Assembly (NCBI GenBank): GCA_020432165.1
Contig: JAGQGU010000009.1
Coordinates: 1-57,478 of the forward strand
DNA: 57,478 nt
Reading direction: 5' to 3'
Source of the DNA: Thermomicrobiales bacterium
GTDB lineage: Bacteria; Chloroflexota; Chloroflexia; Thermomicrobiales; UBA6265
The position numbers and the translations under genes were made by a program. Each line of letters starts with the position of its first letter. Position 1 is the first letter of the stretch. The notes below the pieces were generated by a model that was not told the origin of the DNA, searched no databases, and saw nothing but the letters and a program-made list of their open reading frames with translations. Below, piece by piece: positions 35,086 to 42,806 of this stretch.

Positions 35086-35340
35086 CTGCGCTTCGGAATG
35101 ACGAATGGCTGGGCAGAGAGACGTAGCCCCAGGGTTGATCCCCGGGGTGCGCATAGAGTGCCTGGCCTCTGGCCATGCCACCAATCGTTCGGCTGATTCC
35201 TCGGCTGTGGCCTCGGAATGACGAATGACTGGGTAACGAGACGTAGCCCCGGGGTTGATCCCCGGGGTGCGTATAGAGTGCCTGGCCCATGGCGACGCTA
35301 CCATCGACTCGGACGATCCCTCGCTTCGGAATGACGACCG
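35086..35340. repeat. Two ~118-bp repeats downstream of LPNTG gene
   Basis: Same repeat as at 32.7-33.2 kb, anchored by GAGACGTAGCC at 35118 and 35238 (spacing 120), in the same orientation. Direct repeats on both sides of the 1.9-kb gene could allow its deletion or amplification by homologous recombination. Confidence 0.85.
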
Positions 35341-35346
35341 CGGCAC

Positions 35347-36327
35347 TCACAACCCCAAATTGATCTCAATCAACGCATCTTTCAGCGCCTGAATGGCATC
35401 TGGACTCACCGCGGTCGCGCGAAAGACATGGCGGAGGTTCGGGTGGGGTGGGGCATAGACCTCGATACCGCGCGCGTGCAAATCCGCCACGATCTCATCG
35501 CGATCACCTCGCTCGACCTGTGCCAACAGAGCCGGACCCCAACTCGGATACGGCACACTCACGATGCTGAGCTTGCGTAACTCTCGCCAAAGCTGACCCT
35601 TCAGGCGGGCCGCATAGCGCTCGGCCGGGAAGGTATCGATCTGCCCGTAGCTCATCACCTCGGCGATCGTTTCCTGCGGCACCGGCTCCAGATGCTCCTG
35701 AATCAGCGGACGCATCGCTGTCGGATGCACCATCCAGGCGAATGGAGAGATTTCGCCTGGCATGTGGAACGGGAAGCGTTGAATCGAAACCAGATTCTCC
35801 CATTCCTCGATGAGTGGTGTGAGCCGACGCAGACTAAACGGCGCGAGCTGTTCATCCATCACTACCAGGGCGAAGTGTCGGGCCAGCCTCACCATCTCCT
35901 GCACCGTGGCGATGCGTCCGGATATCGGTTCGGGTGTCGAAACGATCAGCGTCGCCGCCGGATCCTGTTCCAGTAATGTACCGATCGGGAGCCGAAACCC
36001 ATTCAGCAAGGGGATGTCGATGATATTGCCATGAAGCTCGGTAACCTCGCCCGCGTTCGGGACAAGGCGAATGATCGGTGCGTTGTGGCGCATCTTCTGA
36101 ATGGCGTCGTAGGCCGCACCCACGCCATTGCTCACGGAAAAGATCTGGTTATTGGCGGAACGCAACCACGATTCCCCCGCGGCATGTGGATGCCGGGCCA
36201 GGCCCTGCCTTACCAGAATCTGATCAAGCGAAAGCAGATCCACGGCGCGATCGGATAGCAGTTCGACTGGAAAATCCGGAATGAGCGTCGCCAAATCGAG
36301 ACTAGCTGGCATTGCTGACTTCTTCAC
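35347..36327 (-). CDS. Aminotransferase-fold protein lacking PLP lysine (HisC-like)
   Basis: About 326 residues from GTG 36327, which has GGAGG 5 bases upstream. The order of blocks follows histidinol-phosphate aminotransferases, but the catalytic ones are eroded. The NPNNPTG position reads TPEPISG and the Asp-Tyr block reads MDEQLAPF. Where HisC has TLSKAFG with the PLP-binding Lys, this protein has SIQRFPFHMPGEISPFAWMV, with no Lys. It therefore probably does not act as a normal PLP enzyme. The N-terminus is also shorter. It overlaps the phosphoesterase gene upstream by 26 bases and should be co-translated with it. A binding or regulatory role is possible; function unknown. Confidence 0.72.
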   Translation of the reverse strand: MKKSAMPASLDLATLIPDFPVELLSDRAVDLLSLDQILVRQGLARHPHAAGESWLRSANNQIFSVSNGVGAAYDAIQKMRHNAPIIRLVPNAGEVTELHGNIIDIPLLNGFRLPIGTLLEQDPAATLIVSTPEPISGRIATVQEMVRLARHFALVVMDEQLAPFSLRRLTPLIEEWENLVSIQRFPFHMPGEISPFAWMVHPTAMRPLIQEHLEPVPQETIAEVMSYGQIDTFPAERYAARLKGQLWRELRKLSIVSVPYPSWGPALLAQVERGDRDEIVADLHARGIEVYAPPHPNLRHVFRATAVSPDAIQALKDALIEINLGL

Positions 36328-37129
36328 GCGAACCTCCACGAGTTGCATCGAAGGCGACCGGGATGAGTCCGACATCCGTCACCGTGCCGTCGGTATCGAA
36401 TTGCAGGAGGCGGATACCACCGCTTACCGGTACCGCCACATTGCGTACTGGCACACCTCCATCGGTCTGGCCGATCTCGTTGCCCAAATGTGCGTGTCCA
36501 TGGAAGACCATGGCCGGGCTGAATTCATCGATCGTGCGGCCAAGCAACGCATTACCAAGCATCCAATATTTGAGCACGGGCTCGGTGCCCAGCGTGCTGG
36601 GAGTGGGCGAGAAATGCGTCAGCACCACCGTCACATCTGGATTCAGGAGTTCAAGCTCTCGCAGCGATTTCCGGAGCAGGGCGGACTCGCGTCGGCTCTT
36701 GTGCATGGCTGCGCGGGTCACGCGCGCGCTCGGACCCTCTTCCTCGCCATCGGGACGGAATCCGCCGCCGGATCCCGTTACGCCCGCGATGCCAAGCGTC
36801 GGATAGCCAGCGATCTCGACCAGTGCCCCGGAGCGCTCAAGCACGCGGACACCAACGGCTCTGAGTACCTTGATCATGGCGCTGCGTCGCATGCCGCGGC
36901 GATCGTGATTGCCCAATACGGCGATGATGGGAATTGGAATCTCTGCCAATATCGGCGCCAGGTACTCCATTTCCGCCAGACGTCCGACATCGACCAGGTC
37001 ACCCGCGATCAGCAACACATCGGCCTGGGCGGCAGCCTGCAGCAATGCCGTGCGGAGATACGCGAGATCGTCGCCGATGCGGATGTGCAGATCGGCGGTG
37101 GCAGCGATACGAATGGAGGAAGAAGTCAC
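36302..37129 (-). CDS. Metallophosphoesterase, calcineurin-like
   Basis: 275 residues from GTG 37129. Soluble. Metal-binding motifs in order: ADLHIRI (7-16 region), AGDLVDVG, LGNHDRRG, THFSPTPS and HGHAHLGN. This set is complete for a two-metal phosphoesterase. The substrate is unknown; the family covers nucleotidases, phosphodiesterases and protein phosphatases. The 3' end overlaps the lysine-less aminotransferase-like gene, forming a two-gene operon divergent from the D-Ala-D-Ala carboxypeptidase gene. Confidence 0.87.
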   Translation of the reverse strand: MTSSSIRIAATADLHIRIGDDLAYLRTALLQAAAQADVLLIAGDLVDVGRLAEMEYLAPILAEIPIPIIAVLGNHDRRGMRRSAMIKVLRAVGVRVLERSGALVEIAGYPTLGIAGVTGSGGGFRPDGEEEGPSARVTRAAMHKSRRESALLRKSLRELELLNPDVTVVLTHFSPTPSTLGTEPVLKYWMLGNALLGRTIDEFSPAMVFHGHAHLGNEIGQTDGGVPVRNVAVPVSGGIRLLQFDTDGTVTDVGLIPVAFDATRGGSREEVSNAS

Positions 37130-37275
37130 GTAGTCCAGGTCCTGTGCCAGTTGCGGATACCTCAGCGGATCATTTTACCAGTAGTGGAAGATGCGCGGAA
37201 ACGCCGCCTATACTACGGAGGAACGCAGTTGGCGAGGTTGTGGCGTGCGCCGCAATCACCACCCGAAACGAGTCC

Positions 37276-38439
37276 ATGCCGAAATCCAACGCGAAAACGC
37301 TATTCATCACGCTGCTAATGGTGCTCTCACTGGCGCTGCAATCGTTGCCAGCAAGCGCTGGCGTTACCCTGGTGAGCCCGATCGCGCCGCCGGAGGTAAC
37401 GGCCAAGGCGGTCTATGTCGTTGATCAGACGACCGGTATTCCGCTCTATAGCCAGAATCCGGATGAACGCCTCGGTATCGGCTCCATGGTAAAGATCATG
37501 ACCGCCCTGGTCACACTTAAGTGGGTGGAAGATCCAGACAATACCCGGGTGACGATCACCGATTACGATCCGGTTGATCCGGTGTATTCCAAAATGGATC
37601 TACAGGTCGGCGATACGCTGACGGTGACCCAACTCCTCTACGGATTGATGTTGCCAAGCGGTGGCGATGCTGCCAATGCCCTCTGTCGCTATGTTGGTGG
37701 CATTATCAGCGGTGTCACCGAACACCCGAGTATCGCCTGCGAGTCCTTCGTTGGTGAGATGAACACTTATGCCGCCGAACTCGGTCTGGACAACAGTCGC
37801 TTCACCAATCCTGATGGTCGTGATGCCGATAACGCCTATTCCTCGGCGCAGGATGTCTATCTGATGACCGATGCCATGATGCGCAACGACAAGCTGATGG
37901 GCATCATCACGCAGAACGCCTATCAGTTCTACTCCGTTGGTCCGGAGAATCGTCTGTACGCCGCTGATTCTACGTTGGCAGAGTACCTGACCAACGGCAT
38001 TATCGGTGGCAAGACGGGTTCGGAAGTGAAAGCCGGTGCGAATGTCTCTGCTATTCGCGAAGTGAATGGCGGCAGTAACAAGGTCATCATCGTCGTGATG
38101 GGTTCCGATCTGCAATATAACAGTGTCGGCGGTATTGAAGTGGATACCCGCTGGGATGATGTAGCCGCCATCAATGCCGCTATGGATGCCGACTTTAGCT
38201 GGCAGAATCCCTCGGAGAGCGGGGTGATTCCGGGGTTGACCACCGAGATGATGGTGTGGGATGTGCAGTTCAAGAATCCTCCCGCGATTCCCATACCGGT
38301 GAGCGGCCAGATCGCTTATCAGATGCAGATTGGACCAGTGGTTACCACTGGTGAGCCAGCCGGAACACTCTTCCTCTACTATGGTGATACACCCGTTGGG
38401 GAGCTTCCCCTCTATCAGGCCGAAATTGCTGGCCAGTAA
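37276..38439 (+). CDS. D-alanyl-D-alanine carboxypeptidase (PBP5/DacF type)
   Basis: 387 residues from ATG 37276. Signal peptide at about 1-25 (LFITLLMVLSLALQSLPASA). The serine transpeptidase-fold motifs are SxxK as SMVK (about 66-69) with nucleophile Ser, and KTG in GGKTGSEVKAG. The second motif, normally SxN (SGN), reads PSGGDAAN, with Gly at the Asn position. It trims the terminal D-Ala from peptidoglycan stem peptides. There is no clear C-terminal amphipathic anchor as in PBP5. The ribosome-binding site is weak. It precedes rluB by 11 bases. Confidence 0.88.
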   Translation: MPKSNAKTLFITLLMVLSLALQSLPASAGVTLVSPIAPPEVTAKAVYVVDQTTGIPLYSQNPDERLGIGSMVKIMTALVTLKWVEDPDNTRVTITDYDPVDPVYSKMDLQVGDTLTVTQLLYGLMLPSGGDAANALCRYVGGIISGVTEHPSIACESFVGEMNTYAAELGLDNSRFTNPDGRDADNAYSSAQDVYLMTDAMMRNDKLMGIITQNAYQFYSVGPENRLYAADSTLAEYLTNGIIGGKTGSEVKAGANVSAIREVNGGSNKVIIVVMGSDLQYNSVGGIEVDTRWDDVAAINAAMDADFSWQNPSESGVIPGLTTEMMVWDVQFKNPPAIPIPVSGQIAYQMQIGPVVTTGEPAGTLFLYYGDTPVGELPLYQAEIAGQ

Positions 38440-38450
38440 AGGCGTATCCC

Positions 38451-39476
38451 ATGCCTGATACCGAGAAGAATCCGCAGCAAGAAGGTGAGCGGCTGCAACG
38501 TGTGCTCGCACAGCGAGGAGTCGCCAGCCGTCGTGCCTCCGAGGATCTGATCCGTGAGGGACGTGTGCAGGTGAACGACGTGGTCGTCACCGAGCTCGGT
38601 ACACGGGTTCATCCGACCAAAGATCGCATTGTGGTGGATGGCAAGCCTATTGGTCGCCAGAAACCACGCTATCTCGTTCTGAACAAGCCACCCGGATTCA
38701 TCACTACCGTTAGCGATGAACGAAGCCGCTGGACGGTGATGGATCTGGTCACGGTGCCCGAACGCGTCTATCCGGTCGGTCGGCTCGACCGCGAAACGCA
38801 GGGATTGCTGCTGCTCACCAACGATGGCGATGTCGCCAATCGCGTTATGCACCCACGCTACAAGCTCACCAAGGAGTACCAGGTCATCACCGATCGTCGG
38901 CCCAGCAATGGTCAGCTGCAGGAACTGCGGGATGGTGTGCTGGTGCAGGACAAACTGGTGATACCAGACGAGGTGCGGTTGCTGCGGGAGACGCCAGAGG
39001 GTGTCATCATCAAGATGGTTATCCACGAGGGCATGTTCCACGTGGTGCGCCAGATGATGGACAAGGTCAATATCACGGTCGTCAAACTGCAACGGCAGCG
39101 AGTGGGGCCGCTCTCCCTGAGTGGTATTCCGCTCGGAGCCTGGCGCGATCTCACCCCGGGTGAACTCGAGCAGCTTTTTCAGGCGATCGGTATGAGTGCG
39201 GAGGAGGCCAACACGGCAAATGCGCGCCGACCGATGCAGCTCGATCCCGTTGGCGGGTATTCGCCACCACCGAAGATTCGACACCCGAAACGCTATGCTG
39301 AAGTTGCACGTCATCGCGAACGGCTGGAGCAAGGCGTAACCACGAATAAGCGACGCAAACCTGTGGATGCTCGTGAGGGCACCGGATTTGGCCAGGGTGC
39401 CAGCGGAGGAAACCGAAGTGGCAAAGCACGATCATCGCAGAGTCATCGCAATCGACGGCCCGGCGGCAGCCGGTAA
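38451..39476 (+). CDS. rluB: Ribosomal large-subunit pseudouridine synthase, RsuA/RluB family
   Basis: 341 residues. An N-terminal S4 RNA-binding domain (ERLQRVLAQRGVASRRASED) is followed by the catalytic VGRLDRETQGLLLLTNDG with catalytic Asp, and KEYQV. The C-terminus carries a basic, Gly/Ser/Arg-rich extension of about 80 residues (KRRKPVD... to RRPGGSR), common in RluB of this kind and probably an RNA-binding tail. Its last 59 bases overlap the cmk start region in another frame. It likely modifies helix 89/93-type sites of 23S rRNA, though the exact position is not predictable. Confidence 0.9.
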   Translation: MPDTEKNPQQEGERLQRVLAQRGVASRRASEDLIREGRVQVNDVVVTELGTRVHPTKDRIVVDGKPIGRQKPRYLVLNKPPGFITTVSDERSRWTVMDLVTVPERVYPVGRLDRETQGLLLLTNDGDVANRVMHPRYKLTKEYQVITDRRPSNGQLQELRDGVLVQDKLVIPDEVRLLRETPEGVIIKMVIHEGMFHVVRQMMDKVNITVVKLQRQRVGPLSLSGIPLGAWRDLTPGELEQLFQAIGMSAEEANTANARRPMQLDPVGGYSPPPKIRHPKRYAEVARHRERLEQGVTTNKRRKPVDAREGTGFGQGASGGNRSGKARSSQSHRNRRPGGSR

Positions 39477-40122
39477 AACAACCGTCGCCAAAGAGCTGGC
39501 GGATTCGCTTGGCATTCTGCTTTTCGATACCGGCTCGCTCTATCGCAGTGTTACCCTGCGATCCTTGCGCAAAGGCGCTGATCTCAACGACGAACAAGCC
39601 ATCGCGAAACAGGCGAAGAAGGCCAAGATTAAACTGAAAGCACCCAGCATTGAGGACGGACGCAGTGCCGATGTCATGCTGGATGGCGAGGATGTCACCT
39701 GGGCGATTCGGCAGCCGGATGTCGATGCCAATGTCAGCAAGGTTGCAGCCTATCCCACGGTGCGGGAAGCACTGCTGGAGGTGCAGCGCGAAAATGCCGA
39801 TGGTAGCGCCGTGGTGATGGTGGGTCGGGATATCGGTACCGTGGTTACACCGGATGCCGGCACCAAGATCTATCTCGATGCCACCGTCGAGGAGCGTGCC
39901 CGCCGCCGGTATCAGGATATGCGGCGGCAGGGCGAGGATATGGACTATATCTCCGTGCTTGAGGAACTGCGCGAGCGCGACTTCAAGGATTCCACCCGCG
40001 CCACGGCCCCCCTGCGGGTGGCGGACGATGCCATCCATATCAAGACCGATGGTCTGGATGTCGAGGATATTGTTGGGCAGATCGAGAAGATCGTGCGTGA
40101 GCAGTGGGCGAGCATCGCATGA
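39418..40122 (+). CDS. cmk: Cytidylate kinase
   Basis: 234 residues from GTG 39418, which has GGAGGA 7 bases upstream, inside the 3' end of rluB. Phosphorylates CMP/dCMP with ATP. Walker A IDGPAAAGKTT is at the N-terminus. FDTGSLYRSVTLRSL is the CMP-binding block. VMVGRDIGTVVTPDAGTKIYLDA and the lid RDFKDSTRATAPLR complete the family pattern. The stop overlaps the plsC start (ATGA). An upstream in-frame ATG at 39367 would lie deeper in rluB and lacks a good ribosome-binding site. Confidence 0.94.
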   Translation: MAKHDHRRVIAIDGPAAAGKTTVAKELADSLGILLFDTGSLYRSVTLRSLRKGADLNDEQAIAKQAKKAKIKLKAPSIEDGRSADVMLDGEDVTWAIRQPDVDANVSKVAAYPTVREALLEVQRENADGSAVVMVGRDIGTVVTPDAGTKIYLDATVEERARRRYQDMRRQGEDMDYISVLEELRERDFKDSTRATAPLRVADDAIHIKTDGLDVEDIVGQIEKIVREQWASIA

Positions 40123-40823
40123 GCGAGCAGATCGATCTCCATAGTGGGGTGATTCGCCCGCGGACATTTCAGTGGGCACGCAAGGTGGTTTCGGCGCTGT
40201 GCCTGCTCATTTTCGGCCTGAAGGCGAGCGGTCGGGAGAATATCCCGACGGATGGTCCCTTCATTCTGGTCGGGAATCATCTGCACAATCTCGATCCGGT
40301 GTTTGTGCTGACATCATCCACACGACCGATTTACTTTATGGCCAAACAGGAATTGTTTGAGATACCGGTGATCCGGACGATCGTCCGTTGGGCCGGTGCG
40401 TTTCCGGTGAATCGCGGCAAGATGGATCGGAGCGCCATTCGGCACGGCCAGGCGGTGCTGGAGGCGGGAATCCCACTCGGTATCTATCCGGAGGGGACAC
40501 GTAGCCTCGGGATGAAGATCGAGAAAGTGCTGCCTGGTGCCGGACTCTTCGCCACGGGTGCCAAAGTGCCGATCGTGCCCTGCGCTATTACTGGTAGCGA
40601 GCGCGTCTTCTTCAATGGCGCCAAGGGCAAGCGCAAAGATCGCGTCTTCCCCGATCCCGGACACCGCGGTGTCCGCGTCCACTTCGGCGAACCCTTCTAC
40701 CTGCCCGACGAGATCGATGGCAAACGCGTCAGCGCTGCCATCGCCACCGATTACATGATGGGCAAGGTCGCAGAGATGCTCCCGGAAGCGTATCGCGGAA
40801 TCTACGGATCAGCAGAAACGTAG
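40119..40823 (+). CDS. plsC: 1-acyl-sn-glycerol-3-phosphate acyltransferase (PlsC family)
   Basis: 234 residues. Its ATG overlaps the cmk stop. It has an N-terminal hydrophobic segment (VVSALCLLIFGL), the catalytic H-x4-D motif as NHLHNLDP, and the phosphate-binding EGTR as YPEGTRSLGM. It transfers an acyl chain to lysophosphatidic acid to give phosphatidic acid at the membrane. The cmk-plsC order is a familiar pair in many bacteria. Translational coupling along rluB-cmk-plsC is evident from the overlaps. Confidence 0.92.
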   Translation: MSEQIDLHSGVIRPRTFQWARKVVSALCLLIFGLKASGRENIPTDGPFILVGNHLHNLDPVFVLTSSTRPIYFMAKQELFEIPVIRTIVRWAGAFPVNRGKMDRSAIRHGQAVLEAGIPLGIYPEGTRSLGMKIEKVLPGAGLFATGAKVPIVPCAITGSERVFFNGAKGKRKDRVFPDPGHRGVRVHFGEPFYLPDEIDGKRVSAAIATDYMMGKVAEMLPEAYRGIYGSAET

Positions 40824-40861
40824 GGGCGGATCTCGGAGCCGAAGGCGCAGAGTATCCGCCC
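40820..40861. repeat. REP-like hairpin between convergent genes
   Basis: GTAG foot, then GGGCGGAT (40824-40831) pairing with ATCCGCCC (40854-40861) around a 22-base loop. It overlaps the plsC stop codon. The same stem occurs at about 11774-11799. Confidence 0.6.
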
Positions 40862-40872
40862 GAAGCGATCTT

Positions 40873-42192
40873 CTAGATAACCTTCTTCGATGCCCGCAGC
40901 GTATCTGCCAACTGCAGCATTGGCGCTGTCATGCCCTGATAACTGAGGATAAAGTCCTGAATCCATGGTCCTATTTGCCCGGCGACAACGGCCGGATGAT
41001 GGGCAAAGCCGATATTCCGGGTGATTTCCTCTGGTGTTAGTGCATCATCTCGAGTCGAATTTAGGAGGATGTCGGAGGGGTACTCCAGTACATTCTCGAA
41101 GCTGATGGCTTCCCAGAATCCGCCCTGGCTCGACTCCACTTCCACAAAGTTGACTCCCAGCTGCTTGTAAAACGCCAGGTCTGACCAGTCATCCACTACC
41201 ACGGCGTTCCAGGTATCGTAGACACCGATATAGGTCACCAGTGTTGTGAGATCGGATGCTTCTTCGGCAGCGGCGGTGAGGCCGGCCCGCGCACCCTCGA
41301 AATCGGCCTGGGCCTGAGCGACATTTGGATCATCCTCCGCAATCCCAAGCGCAATCGCCAGTTCATGGAAGCGCTTAAGTCCCGTCTCCGCATCGTATAG
41401 ACCGCTGATAGTCAGGAATGGCACCACATTGTTGACCATTTCGTACTGCTCGTACTCAATGCCGAACTGATACTGGACGTCGCCCGGATCCCAGGTCATG
41501 GTGATATAGATATCAGGCTCGGTGTTCAGCATCGCCTCGATATCAACCAACTCCTGCTCGGCGGTGAGATCTGGCACATCCGGGTCAATATTGCCCATCG
41601 CGGGATTGTCTCGTTGGAGCCCCATGGCAAAGATCGCGACCGGTCGGATGCCGAAATCCCACAGTGGTGCGGCGGCATTGTAGTTGGCGAAGATGCGCTC
41701 AGGTCGTTTGGGCAGCGTCACCGTGACTCCGCGATCATCGGTAAAGGCCCAGGTGCCGTCTGGCTGGACACCATTAGCCGGCACATCTGCCGCGGGACTG
41801 GCCGATGGTGTCTGCGCTGCGGTTGGACGGATACCGGTAGCAACCGCCGTACTAACCACGCCAGCTGTGGCGAGCATTGAACGACGTGAGAGAGTGGAAC
41901 GGAAGAGTGCACGGGGATCACGAGGGTGAACTGACATGGTGGTTGCTCCTTTATGTGTGGGGAGGGGAAGAGAGGGGAGCCCAAGCTCCATACGCGAGTT
42001 GGTGGCGCGGGCGATGCGCTGAATCGTGCTGAGGCGGGGCAAACCCGCACCTCGCTCCATACGGGCGATGGCACTTTGGGTGGTGCTGATCGCCTGGGCG
42101 AGATCGCGCTGTGTCATACCAGCCCGTTTACGCGCGGCGGCGATGGCTCCCGCGATCTGTCGGACCTCGCGCTCGGATTGTGCGTCCTTCAT
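40873..42192 (-). CDS. XRE helix-turn-helix fused in frame to Tat-type iron/siderophore-binding protein
   Basis: 439 residues if read from ATG 42192. Residues of about 5-80 form an XRE/HigA-like HTH (AAARKRAGMTQRDLAQAIST, SAIARMERG, STIQRIARATN). No stop codon follows. At Met86 (ATG 41937) there is a strong internal ribosome-binding site, AAAGGAGC 7 bases upstream. It opens a second protein with a Tat-like signal (LSRRSMLATAGVVSTAVATG), a TPSASP linker and a FecB/periplasmic-binding fold (VTLPKRPERIFANY). The exported part would normally be a separate protein. Either two products arise from one frame, or an ancestral stop was lost. The binding protein lacks permease or ATPase partners nearby. 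Confidence 0.8.
   Translation of the reverse strand: MKDAQSEREVRQIAGAIAAARKRAGMTQRDLAQAISTTQSAIARMERGAGLPRLSTIQRIARATNSRMELGLPSLPLPTHKGATTMSVHPRDPRALFRSTLSRRSMLATAGVVSTAVATGIRPTAAQTPSASPAADVPANGVQPDGTWAFTDDRGVTVTLPKRPERIFANYNAAAPLWDFGIRPVAIFAMGLQRDNPAMGNIDPDVPDLTAEQELVDIEAMLNTEPDIYITMTWDPGDVQYQFGIEYEQYEMVNNVVPFLTISGLYDAETGLKRFHELAIALGIAEDDPNVAQAQADFEGARAGLTAAAEEASDLTTLVTYIGVYDTWNAVVVDDWSDLAFYKQLGVNFVEVESSQGGFWEAISFENVLEYPSDILLNSTRDDALTPEEITRNIGFAHHPAVVAGQIGPWIQDFILSYQGMTAPMLQLADTLRASKKVI
41935..41958 (-). promoter_or_regulatory. Internal ribosome-binding site and start inside fused ORF
   Basis: On the minus strand AAAGGAGC, then AACCACC, then ATG (41937). It is as strong as any gene start in this window, although the reading frame is already open across it. 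It decides that the binding protein can be made without the HTH. Confidence 0.6.
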
Positions 42193-42244
42193 ATCTCCCT
42201 CGATTGGTTGTTTGGCGGATATCACCCGGCCGAGTGGTATCCCT

Positions 42245-42284
42245 GTTCATGAACATTGGCGACATGATATAGCAATACTGCTAT
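42245..42284. promoter_or_regulatory. Two palindromes in divergent intergenic region
   Basis: GTTCATGAAC (42245-42254) and ATAGCA-ATAC-TGCTAT (42269-42284) lie between the HTH fusion gene and the UPF0060 gene. Both are perfect in their arms and could be operators for the XRE-type HTH encoded alongside. Confidence 0.4.
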
Positions 42285-42379
42285 TTCCGACAAATTCAGT
42301 AGGAATATGTATGACGTGCGATGATTGCTATAGTGAACGCAGCATGTGGGATCCCGTTTTGCAGCGAAAGCGTTACCCA

Positions 42380-42724
42380 ATGGATATGGCTACAATCGGG
42401 CGATCGGTGATGCTGTTTGCGTTGGCTGGTCTTTTCGAGATCGCTGGCGGGTATTTTGTCTGGCTATGGCTGCGCGATTCCCGTTCCGCCTGGTTTGGCA
42501 TGCTGGGCGGACTCGTGCTCTTCGTTTACGGGATTCTGCCCACGCTCCAGCCGGAGGAGCTGAACTTCGGCCGCGTTTACGCCGCCTACGGTGGCATGTT
42601 TATTGTGCTTTCGCTGCTCTGGGGCTGGGGTTTCGATGGCCACCGCCCGGACCGTTTCGATATCGTGGGTGGTGTTATCGCATTAGCTGGCGCAGCGATC
42701 ATCGTCTACGCCCCACGTGGATAA
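42380..42724 (+). CDS. UPF0060 (YnfA-like) small membrane protein
   Basis: 114 residues from ATG 42380. Four hydrophobic helices; the opening VMLFALAGLFEIAGGYFVWLWLR and FGRVYAAYGGMFIVLSLLWGW are the family's signature blocks. YnfA-type proteins resemble small multidrug-resistance transporters, but their substrate is not settled. The ribosome-binding site is weak. ATG 42344 is a possible earlier start adding 12 residues. Confidence 0.85.
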   Translation: MDMATIGRSVMLFALAGLFEIAGGYFVWLWLRDSRSAWFGMLGGLVLFVYGILPTLQPEELNFGRVYAAYGGMFIVLSLLWGWGFDGHRPDRFDIVGGVIALAGAAIIVYAPRG

Positions 42725-42747
42725 ACCTGCCATATCCAGGCACAGCC

Positions 42748-42806
42748 GTGACGTCAAGATGACCGACCCTCCGCGTGTACGGTGAGTTGGTCACCTTGTT
42801 GTTCAG
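42748..42806. repeat. Class-B inverted-repeat element, copy 1
   Basis: Left arm GTGACGTCAAGATGACCGAC (42748-42767) and right arm TTGGTCACCTTGTTGTTCAG (42787-42806) are imperfect inverted copies, about 20 bases apart. The right arm overlaps the stop codon of the EamA transporter gene. Confidence 0.7.

Noticed and set aside
41900-42192. HigA-like HTH as half of a HigBA toxin-antitoxin system
   Set aside because: No RelE/HigB-like gene lies upstream or downstream. The neighbours are a fused binding protein and a UPF0060 membrane protein.
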